From contig CAMAXZ010000025.1 in the NCBI GenBank assembly GCA_945862325.1, positions 1-59,308 on the forward strand: a stretch of DNA of 59,308 bases, written 5' to 3'. Made by a program: the position numbers and the translations under genes. Within the stretch, counting starts at the first letter, position 1, and each line of letters begins with the position of its first letter. A model generated the notes under the pieces. The model searched no databases and was not told where the DNA came from. It was given only the letters and a program-made list of their open reading frames with translations. Origin of the DNA: Klebsiella pneumoniae (lineage in GTDB: Bacteria; Myxococcota_A; UBA796; SXON01). Positions 52,425-59,308 of this stretch are shown here, in pieces.

Positions 52425-55400
52425 ATGCGTTTCGCCGCCCTCGTCCTGCTCGCCGCGTTCCCCTCCCTTGCGCACGCCGCGACTTGGACGGTCGACCGCT
52501 ACGGCTCCGGCGACTTCACGTCCATCCAGGACGCAGTGGACTCCGCCTCCGACGGCGACACGATCGAGGTCGAACCCGCGGTCTACGCCGAGTCGGTGGA
52601 CTTCTCGGGCCGCAACCTCACCATCGTCAGCACCGCCGGCGCCGACCGCACGGTCATCGCGGGCGATGGCTCGGACTGGGCGGTGGCGGTGCAGTCCGGC
52701 GAGACGGCGGCCGTGCTCGAGGGGTTCAACGTCAGCAACTCGTCGGGCACCGCGATCTACGTCGCCGGGTCCTCCGCGACGTTCACCGACATCGACGTCG
52801 AGGGCGGATCCACCGACGCGGGCTCCGGCTACTACTTCGACGGCGGCGACGCCACGGTCAGCGGGGGCACGGTCACCGGCAGCGCGACCTACGGCGGCGG
52901 GGCCTACGTGGTCAACGGCGCCGACGCGATCTTCGACGGCACGGTGTTCGTGTCCAACTACGCGGCGTACGGGGCGGCGGTGTACGCGTCCAACGCCGAC
53001 GTGACGATGTTGGACGCGACCCTCTGGTACAATCTGGCCTACTACAGCGGCGCCGTCATGCTCGACGGCGGCGCGTACCTGAGCTCGCGCGACTCCGTGT
53101 ACTCGTACAACCATTCGTACTACGGTCACGGCGCCGCGATCCACGCCTACGACGGCTCGACGGTGGTGCTCGACGGGGACTCGGTCGCGTCGAATTACTC
53201 CTACTACTACACCTACGGCTATTGGGGCGCGGTGTGGGTGCAGTCAGGAAGCGGCCTCTCGGCCTCGGGTGTCACCTTCACCTCCAACATCGGCTACGCC
53301 GGAGGCGCGGTCGCCGCGTACGACCGGTCGGAGGCGCAGCTCGACGGGTGTGTGTTCACGGGGAACTACGCCTACTACGGAGCTGGCGTCGAGGCGACGT
53401 ACGACTCTCGCCTCACCGTCACGGACACGAGCTTCACGTCCAACACCGCGTACTACGGGGGCGGCGCCATCGTGACGTACTCCAACGTGGACGTGGTCAT
53501 CGACGCGTCGCGCTTCGACGCCAACTCGAGCACCGCCGGCCACGGCGGCGCGATCCTGTTGAGCACCTACGGCACCGCGACCATCACCGACTCCACCTTC
53601 GACGGCAACACCGCGACGTATGGTGGCGCCATCTACGCGGGCACGTTCACGGGCGGCCTCACCGTGACGGATGGGACGTTCACCGACAACTACGCGTACT
53701 ACGGCGGTGGCGGCGTGTACACGTATTACTACTCGCCGCTCTTCCTCGACGGCGGTTCGTTCTCGAACAACTCCACGGCCGACGGCGGCGGCGCCGTCTA
53801 CGCGTACTACCTCACGGAGGTCGACATCAGCGGCACGGTGTTCGCGTCGAACACCGCGGCCGCCTCGGGCGGCGCCGTCCTGTTCTACCCGACCTACACC
53901 GGGTACTCCACCCTCGACATCGTCGACGCCCGGTTCACCGGCAACACGGCCGGCCAATGGGGCGGCGCGCTGGCGGCCTGGAACTCCTTGGGCGTGAACG
54001 TCGACGGCGCCTCGTTCCAGTCCAACTCTGCCGTGTACGGAGGCGCGGTCGGGCTCTCGACACAGTCGACCGCGGGCTTCGGGAACAACTACTTCTGCGG
54101 CAACGCAGGCACCTACGGCGGTGCGGTGTATTCGGGGTACACCTACGGCGCCGAAGACTCCTGGACCAACAACATCTTCCAGGAAAACAGCGCGACCTAC
54201 GGCGGCGGGTTCTTCGGCACCACATCGTACGGCACGGTGCTCCAGAACAACACCCTGGTCGGCAATTCTGCCACGACGGGCGGCGGCGGCGTCTGGGTCG
54301 CCGCCGACGCCGGCGCGACCCTGTCCAACAACCTCGTGGCGTGGACCTCCGCAGGGAACGGGATCGACGGCACCGCCACCTACGTCACCACCGCCTACAA
54401 CGACTGGTACGCGAACAGCGCCGCGGACGCCGGCGCCGCCTTCTCGGTCACATCCGGCACCAACCTCGCCGTCGACCCGCTGCTCACCGCCTACACGCTC
54501 GACGGCGACTGCACGAACGACGACCTCACCCTCGCCGCCGGCAGCCCCATCCGGAACGCGGGGGACCCGACGATCTCGGATCCGGACGGTTCGCGCTCGG
54601 ACATCGGCGCCTACGGCGGCCCGGACTCGTCGGTGTACGACCTCGACGGCGACGGCTACGCCAACACCGTCGACTGCGACGACGACGCGGCCTCGGTGTA
54701 CCCCGGCGCGGCGGAGCTGCCGTACGACGGAATCGACCAGGACTGCGACGGGTCGGACATCACCGACGTCGACGAAGACGGCTTCGACGCGGCGGCGGCG
54801 GGCGGCCCCGACTGCGACGACACCGACCCCGCCGTCAACCCCACCGGAACCGAGACGGCGTACGACGGCATCGACCAGGATTGCGACGGCTCCGACTGGC
54901 GCGACGTCGACGGCGACGGCTTCGACGCCGCCGTCGTCGGTGGCCCCGACTGCGCCGATGACGACGCCGCGGTCAACCCCGACGCCTCGGAGGTCTGGTA
55001 CGACGGTGCAGACGCCGATTGTTCCGGCGGGTCCGACTACGACCAGGACGGCGACGGGTTCGATTCGTCCAGCTACGGGGGGGATGACTGCGACGACGCC
55101 CTCGCCGACGTGTACCCCGGCGCACCGGACGATCCGTTCGACGACCGCCTCACCGACTGCAACGACGCGATCCCCGGCGACCGCGACGGCGACGGCTACG
55201 GGGGCACCGAGTCCGGCGGGGACGACTGCGACGACGCGAACAGCCGTGTGAACCCGGGCGCCACCGAGATCTGGTACGACGGCCTGGACGCGGACTGCGA
55301 CGGCGCGTCGGACTTCGACCAGGACCGCGACACCCACGACGCCGTGGAGTACGGCGGCGACGATTGCCTCGACACGGACGCGGCCGCGTACCCGGGCGCC

Positions 55401-55733
55401 CCCGAGACTTGGTACGACGGCGTCGATCAGGACTGCGACGGCAACGACCAGGACCAGGACGGCGACGGCTTCCCGGTCGAGGTCGACTGCGACGACACCG
55501 ACGACGCGGCGTACCCGGGGTCCGCCACGTACACCGAAGACTGCACGCCGATCGACGACAGCCCCGACGACACCGGCGACCCGATCGGGGAGATCCCCAA
55601 GGACGACGGCGACATCGGCGGCGGTGGCGGATGCGGCTGCGCCAGCACCGCGCCGTCCGGCGGTGCCGGATTCGCCGCGGCGGTCCTCGCCGCCGTGGCG
55701 CTCGGCCGCCGAGGGCGCCGAAACGGTCGCTGA
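52425..55733 (+). CDS. Giant beta-helix (PMP-like) surface protein with MopE repeats and sorting tail
   Basis: A 1102-residue secreted protein. GGAG lies 7 bases before the ATG at 52425, and a signal peptide ends at AHA|A. Residues about 20-735 form a right-handed parallel beta-helix built of Tyr/Gly-rich units with GGAx and FxxN/FxSN motifs, like chlamydial polymorphic membrane proteins. Residues about 740-1035 hold six or seven acidic DCDD...PGA.E.. DCDG units. The end has an Asp/Pro linker, GCGCAST, a hydrophobic segment GFAAAVLAAVALG and basic RRGRRNGR, a MYXO-CTERM-like tail. It is probably displayed on the surface. Confidence 0.85.
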   Translation: MRFAALVLLAAFPSLAHAATWTVDRYGSGDFTSIQDAVDSASDGDTIEVEPAVYAESVDFSGRNLTIVSTAGADRTVIAGDGSDWAVAVQSGETAAVLEGFNVSNSSGTAIYVAGSSATFTDIDVEGGSTDAGSGYYFDGGDATVSGGTVTGSATYGGGAYVVNGADAIFDGTVFVSNYAAYGAAVYASNADVTMLDATLWYNLAYYSGAVMLDGGAYLSSRDSVYSYNHSYYGHGAAIHAYDGSTVVLDGDSVASNYSYYYTYGYWGAVWVQSGSGLSASGVTFTSNIGYAGGAVAAYDRSEAQLDGCVFTGNYAYYGAGVEATYDSRLTVTDTSFTSNTAYYGGGAIVTYSNVDVVIDASRFDANSSTAGHGGAILLSTYGTATITDSTFDGNTATYGGAIYAGTFTGGLTVTDGTFTDNYAYYGGGGVYTYYYSPLFLDGGSFSNNSTADGGGAVYAYYLTEVDISGTVFASNTAAASGGAVLFYPTYTGYSTLDIVDARFTGNTAGQWGGALAAWNSLGVNVDGASFQSNSAVYGGAVGLSTQSTAGFGNNYFCGNAGTYGGAVYSGYTYGAEDSWTNNIFQENSATYGGGFFGTTSYGTVLQNNTLVGNSATTGGGGVWVAADAGATLSNNLVAWTSAGNGIDGTATYVTTAYNDWYANSAADAGAAFSVTSGTNLAVDPLLTAYTLDGDCTNDDLTLAAGSPIRNAGDPTISDPDGSRSDIGAYGGPDSSVYDLDGDGYANTVDCDDDAASVYPGAAELPYDGIDQDCDGSDITDVDEDGFDAAAAGGPDCDDTDPAVNPTGTETAYDGIDQDCDGSDWRDVDGDGFDAAVVGGPDCADDDAAVNPDASEVWYDGADADCSGGSDYDQDGDGFDSSSYGGDDCDDALADVYPGAPDDPFDDRLTDCNDAIPGDRDGDGYGGTESGGDDCDDANSRVNPGATEIWYDGLDADCDGASDFDQDRDTHDAVEYGGDDCLDTDAAAYPGAPETWYDGVDQDCDGNDQDQDGDGFPVEVDCDDTDDAAYPGSATYTEDCTPIDDSPDDTGDPIGEIPKDDGDIGGGGGCGCASTAPSGGAGFAAAVLAAVALGRRGRRNGR

Positions 55734-55866
55734 CGTCGCTCGACCGACTGGGGTACGCGCGCCCCAACGAGGCGCGCGCGCCCTGGGGCACGAGAGCCCC
55801 GTACCACCGAAAACCGGCCTACGAGGCGGTTCGAGGCGCGGCACGGTACGTGCACCTCCCTTCGGC

Positions 55867-57561
55867 ATGCCGCTCTTCGTCCTCCTCGCCGCCTGCACGT
55901 CGTCCCCCTTCGAGCCGAGCCTCGCCGACGCCTTCGCCCAGGCCGCAGAGGAGCACGACGTTCCCCGCGACCTCCTCGTGGCGATCGCGTGGAGCGCCAC
56001 CCGCGTGGAGGAGCCCCGCGCCGGCGCCCACGAGCACGGCGGGGTGCGGGGCTACGGGCTCATGGACCTCGGGGCGGGCTCGCCGGAGAGCGGCCCGGAC
56101 CTCGCGCGCGGCGCAGCCCGCCTCGGCGTCGACGTCGAGGACACCCTGCGCGATCCGGCCGCGAACATCGCGGTGGCGGCCGCGGAGCTCCGATGGAAGG
56201 CGGACCAGCTCACCGAACAGGGGGCGCCGGCGATCGTGCGCATCGAGGACTGGGTGGAGGTCGTCGGATGGTACTCCGGCAACACCGACGGCGGCGCCCA
56301 ACGCTCGTACGCCCGCCAGGTGTACGGTTGGATCGAGCGTGGCATCCACACACGGGACTGGCTGGGGGACGGTTGGATCGTGGTCGAGCCGCGCGAGGTC
56401 GACGTGCCGATGTTGGACCTCGCGCCCATCGCGCTCGGCGCCGCCGACAGCCGACTGGTCGAGAACACCGTGCCGGCGGCGTCGTGCAACTACTCGTCCG
56501 GGAGCCGCGGGAGCGCCACGATCGACACGATCGTCGTGCACACGGCGCAAGGCAGCTACTCCGGCACCTACAACTGGTTTCAGGACTGCGACGCCTCGGC
56601 GAGCGCGCACTACGTGATCCGTTCGTCCGACGGCGAGATCACACAGATGGTGGCCGAGCGCGACACGGCGTGGCACGCGGGCGACTCCGGCACCAACAGC
56701 CGCTCGGTGTCGATCGAGCTCGAAGGGTACATCGAGTCTCCGACGCGGTGGTACACCGACGCCCTCTACGGGTCACTCGCAAGCTTGATCGCCGACATCG
56801 CGACGCGGCAGGGCGTCACCCTGGACCGTGACCACGTGATTGGTCACATGGAGGTGCCGGGGTGCGCGTACGAGGGCGGAGGCGGGCGCAACTGTCACAC
56901 CGACCCGGGGACAGGCTTCGACTGGAACCGCCTGTCGACCGTGCTCGGCGGGGGGACGGCGCCGGAGACCGACACGAGCGAGGAGAGCGAAGCGTCGCGC
57001 AGCGCCGGGGACGTCGTCGGGTTCGTGCGTGTCGGCAGCATCTACGCCGACGACGCGCCGATCGTCGGCGCGACGGTCCGCGCGGCCTCCGGGGCCACGA
57101 CGACGACGGACAGCCGGGGCTACTTCGACCTGAGCGACGTGCCGGCCGGCGCGGCGACCCTCACGGTGTCCGCTTCCGGCTACACGACCGTGACCGACAC
57201 CGTCGACGTGATCGCCGGCGCCAGCACGTGGAACAGCGTGGCGCTCGAGCGCTCCGGCGGCGGGTCGAGCACGACCACGGGCCCCGTCCCCCCTTCCAAC
57301 CTCGATCCCACCGCGGGCGAGCTGGTGCGCGGCGAGAGCGTGACCCTGTCCTGGACCAGCACGGGAGCGACCTCCTACGAGGTCCGCATCTACTGGTGGG
57401 ACGGCTCGGACTGGAACACGTACACGAGCTACACCACCACGGCCGCCGCGAAGACGTTCTGGCCGGTGCGCGACGCGCAGTACGCGTTCATGGTGCGCGC
57501 GGTGTCGGGCCGCACCTCGAGCGAGTGGTCGGCCATCAGCTACTTCCGGTTCGACGGCTGA
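55867..57561 (+). CDS. Modular N-acetylmuramoyl-L-alanine amidase lipoprotein
   Basis: A 564-residue lipoprotein (lipobox LAAC, acyl-Cys10). Residues 17-155 look like a lysozyme/SLT-type fold (LADAFAQAAEEHDVPRDLL, GYGLMDL), but the expected catalytic Glu after AIA-W is replaced (WSATR), so it may only bind glycan. Residues about 215-358 are an Amidase_2 domain with zinc ligand His225 (VVHTAQG), His327 (GHMEV) and a Cys343/His344/Asp346 end (NCHTDPG). A carboxypeptidase-regulatory-like domain (about 395-465) and an Fn3-like domain (about 475-564) follow. It cleaves the amide bond between muramic acid and the stem peptide. Confidence 0.85.
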   Translation: MPLFVLLAACTSSPFEPSLADAFAQAAEEHDVPRDLLVAIAWSATRVEEPRAGAHEHGGVRGYGLMDLGAGSPESGPDLARGAARLGVDVEDTLRDPAANIAVAAAELRWKADQLTEQGAPAIVRIEDWVEVVGWYSGNTDGGAQRSYARQVYGWIERGIHTRDWLGDGWIVVEPREVDVPMLDLAPIALGAADSRLVENTVPAASCNYSSGSRGSATIDTIVVHTAQGSYSGTYNWFQDCDASASAHYVIRSSDGEITQMVAERDTAWHAGDSGTNSRSVSIELEGYIESPTRWYTDALYGSLASLIADIATRQGVTLDRDHVIGHMEVPGCAYEGGGGRNCHTDPGTGFDWNRLSTVLGGGTAPETDTSEESEASRSAGDVVGFVRVGSIYADDAPIVGATVRAASGATTTTDSRGYFDLSDVPAGAATLTVSASGYTTVTDTVDVIAGASTWNSVALERSGGGSSTTTGPVPPSNLDPTAGELVRGESVTLSWTSTGATSYEVRIYWWDGSDWNTYTSYTTTAAAKTFWPVRDAQYAFMVRAVSGRTSSEWSAISYFRFDG

Positions 57562-57576
57562 GTTAGTCCCCGCCGG

Positions 57577-58341
57577 GTGAACCTCACCACCTGGAACGTG
57601 AACTCCATCCGCGCCCGCAAAGATCGCGTGCTCGCGTGGTTCGACGCGCATCACCCCGACATCGTCTGCATGCAGGAGACGAAGTGTACGGACGCGGACT
57701 TCCCGTTCGCGGCGTTCCACGAGCGCGGGTACGAGGTCGTCCACCACGGCCAGAAGGCGTACAACGGCGTCGCGATCGTCTCGCGCCTGCCGCTCTCCGA
57801 CGTGGTCGTGGGCGTGCCCGACCCGACGGACCCACAAGCCCGCGGCGTGGCCGCGCGGGTCGGCGGGCTCCGCGTGTGCGGGGTGTACGTGGTCAACGGC
57901 GGCGCCCTCGACTCCGACAAATACACCTACAAGCTCGACTGGATGGAGAAGCTCCTCGCCGCGGCGCGCCCCTGGGCCGCCGAAGGCGGCTTCGTGCTCT
58001 GCGGCGACTTCAACGTCGCGCCGGAGGACGCCGACTGCTTCGACCCCGACGCCTGGCGGGGCGACGTGCTCGTCAGCGAGCCCGAGCGGGCGCGGTACCG
58101 GGCGCTGCTCGGCCTCGGGCTGATCGACACCTTCCGACGACTCGACCGCCGCCCGAAGCAGTACACGTGGTGGGACTACCGCGGCGACATGTTCAACCAG
58201 AACAAGGGGTTGCGCATCGACCACCACCTCGTCACCCCCGACGTGACGGAGCGGCTGCTCGACGTCGCGATCGACACCGACGAGCGCGCGGGGGTCGGCG
58301 CGAGCGACCACGCCCCGGTCACGCTGTTTCTGCGGGATTAG
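57577..58341 (+). CDS. xthA: Exodeoxyribonuclease III
   Basis: A 254-residue member of the EEP nuclease family: WNVNSIR at the start, QETK (metal-binding Glu), GDFNVAP (catalytic Asp and Asn) and a closing SDHAPV (catalytic His). Size and the IDHHLVTP segment fit exonuclease III, which makes AP-site incisions and 3'-5' exonuclease cuts in base-excision repair. GTG start, 15 bases after the amidase stop. Confidence 0.93.
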   Translation: MNLTTWNVNSIRARKDRVLAWFDAHHPDIVCMQETKCTDADFPFAAFHERGYEVVHHGQKAYNGVAIVSRLPLSDVVVGVPDPTDPQARGVAARVGGLRVCGVYVVNGGALDSDKYTYKLDWMEKLLAAARPWAAEGGFVLCGDFNVAPEDADCFDPDAWRGDVLVSEPERARYRALLGLGLIDTFRRLDRRPKQYTWWDYRGDMFNQNKGLRIDHHLVTPDVTERLLDVAIDTDERAGVGASDHAPVTLFLRD

Positions 58342-58354
58342 GCGTCCCGCGGGC

Positions 58355-59053
58355 TCAACGACGCGAGACGTCCGCGACGAACGCTTTTGCGCGTCCCACC
58401 ACGATGATCTCGATCGACCGCGAAAGCGCGCGCTGCCAGTCTTCGACCGCGCCCGTGAGCCCGTCCCACAGGTTCGGCGCTTCGGGCAGGGCCAACAAGC
58501 GCGCGCGCAGCAGGTCCGCCGCCTCCGCGCTCGCCGCGGCCAGCGCCGGGCCGCCCTGGGCGAACCGGGCCGACGCCCCGTGCGGATCGCCGCCGCGCGC
58601 GAACAGCGGCTCGAGGTACGCCCGGGTCTTCTCCCAGCCCGCCTCGATCTGCCCGCCGACGGGCTGGACGAGCTGGCCCAGCGGCGCGGTGGCGGCGTCG
58701 AGGCGTCCGGTGGTGGTGCCCGCCTTCAGGCCGCGCGCCATGGCCGCGGGCACGGCGCGGTGCAGCTCGGTCAGCGGGCCCTGGGTCGGCACGAGCGCGT
58801 CGCTGTAGCGCTCGACGAGGCGGCGGTCGTCCGGGTCGCCGACGAGCACGCGGCCGAGCTCCGCCGCGCCGACCTCCCAGGACCCGACCAACGCGCTCCC
58901 ACACTTCTTCACTTCGGCGTCCACCTGCTCGACGAGCTCGTTCCAGTCGGCCGCCATGGCCGGACCGAACGCCTCGCCGATGCCGCGCCGCGCCTCCGGG
59001 CGGGCGCCCGCGAGGCGCGCCCGCAGTCGGGTGATCAACCCACGAAACTGCAT
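58355..59053 (-). CDS. Hypothetical helical protein
   Basis: A 232-residue protein I do not recognise. It lacks a signal peptide and membrane segments, is Ala/Leu/Arg/Glu-rich, and is predicted to be mostly helical. One Cys is present (KKCGSAL). This frame is preferred to an overlapping one ending at 58338 on the same strand because of its natural hydrophobic pattern. It is divergent from the gene at the window's right edge with 86 bases between starts. Confidence 0.6.
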   Translation of the reverse strand: MQFRGLITRLRARLAGARPEARRGIGEAFGPAMAADWNELVEQVDAEVKKCGSALVGSWEVGAAELGRVLVGDPDDRRLVERYSDALVPTQGPLTELHRAVPAAMARGLKAGTTTGRLDAATAPLGQLVQPVGGQIEAGWEKTRAYLEPLFARGGDPHGASARFAQGGPALAAASAEAADLLRARLLALPEAPNLWDGLTGAVEDWQRALSRSIEIIVVGRAKAFVADVSRR

Positions 59054-59139
59054 GCCTGCCCGTACCGCGCCGAGCGGCGGCTGAACAGCCGCGCCGACGC
59101 ACGCGTGAGCCGCGGTACCGGCGGCGTTACGCTGACGGC

Positions 59140-59308
59140 ATGGCCGCCGACCCGCCGGACGAACGTCCCCTCCCCTTCCTCAAGCCTCGGCCCGACGGCT
59201 CGTCTCTGTTGCCTCCCGTGGCCGACCGTCCCGGTCTGCCCCCGCGCCCGCCCCCGTTGCAGCCGCCGCCCGCCCGCGCGCCCGCCCCGCCCGCCGGCGC
59301 GCCCGTCG
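59140..59308 (+). CDS. N-terminal fragment of a Pro-rich protein (partial)
   Basis: The first 56 residues of a gene that continues beyond the window. After MAADPPDERPLPFLKPRPDG the sequence is nearly all Pro, Ala, Arg and Leu. This is a low-complexity start whose function cannot be judged. Confidence 0.5.
   Translation, partial: MAADPPDERPLPFLKPRPDGSSLLPPVADRPGLPPRPPPLQPPPARAPAPPAGAPV

Noticed and set aside
53244..56000. A 918-residue minus-strand frame opposite the beta-helix gene
   Set aside because: Val/Arg/Gly-rich antisense shadow of a repetitive gene with no recognisable domain or signal.
58338..59102. Alternative 254-residue minus-strand frame over the unknown gene near the right edge
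   Set aside because: Its product is Arg/Gly/Pro-rich with no hydrophobic pattern; the other frame (58355-59053) reads like a normal soluble protein.

Overview
The window is GC-rich (about 70 percent or more by eye) bacterial chromosome, densely packed, with no gene-free stretch over 300 bases and no RNA gene, CRISPR array or insertion sequence that I can see. Gene content points to a myxobacterium or close relative (Myxococcota, former Deltaproteobacteria). The signs are many lipoproteins and secreted proteins with Asp/Thr-rich stalks, MopE-like 'putative metal-binding' repeats, lamin-tail domains, pre-peptidase (PPC) domains, and three proteins ending in a Cys + hydrophobic + Arg tail resembling MYXO-CTERM. 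The taxon is inferred from gene families only.

Layout. 1-7521: the tail of a membrane protein, an M23 peptidase, an ABC-2 exporter with neighbouring envelope proteins, a lipid-flippase-like protein and a fatty acid hydroxylase. 7571-11803: a YbiT-type ABC-F protein, then a tightly overlapping set of an unknown protein, an HTTM membrane protein and a ferritin-like lipoprotein. 11819-19544: an island of surface lipoproteins (Big_5-like, PPC, ASH/PKD-like, fibrinogen-related, two MopE-repeat + lamin-tail proteins) led on the minus side by a CDP-alcohol phosphatidyltransferase. 20265-24038: an overlapping operon of rhodanese, PanE-like reductase, a catalytically dead-looking aldehyde dehydrogenase and arginase. 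24083-29932: an Asp-run lipoprotein, secreted tail-sorted proteins, a Cys-cluster protein, an ArsS-like radical SAM protein and DUF427.

30801-37831: a Tat-exported SGNH hydrolase with small membrane partners, then a complete tetR-tolC-permease-ATPase-adaptor exporter operon (DevBCA/TolC type) with two copies of a GTGAG-N6-CTCAC palindrome, and a second TetR gene. 37949-42189: an NAD-dependent epimerase-like reductase, an SGNH hydrolase, an arylsulfotransferase-like propeller lipoprotein and another lipoprotein. 42199-44731: an ABC-2 exporter with one ATPase and two permeases. 44825-49736: a co-directional cluster of an S51-like peptidase, two esterases, a small DMT-type membrane protein, an ATP-grasp ligase and a MmcQ-like protein, the best candidate here for an undescribed pathway. 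49726-59308: a DEAD-box helicase, class II photolyase, a giant beta-helix/MopE surface protein, a modular amidase lipoprotein, exonuclease III and two unknown genes at the right edge.

Main leads: the ATP-grasp/S51/esterase cluster, the pseudo-aldehyde dehydrogenase linked to arginase, the predicted TetR operators, and the family of tail-sorted surface proteins.
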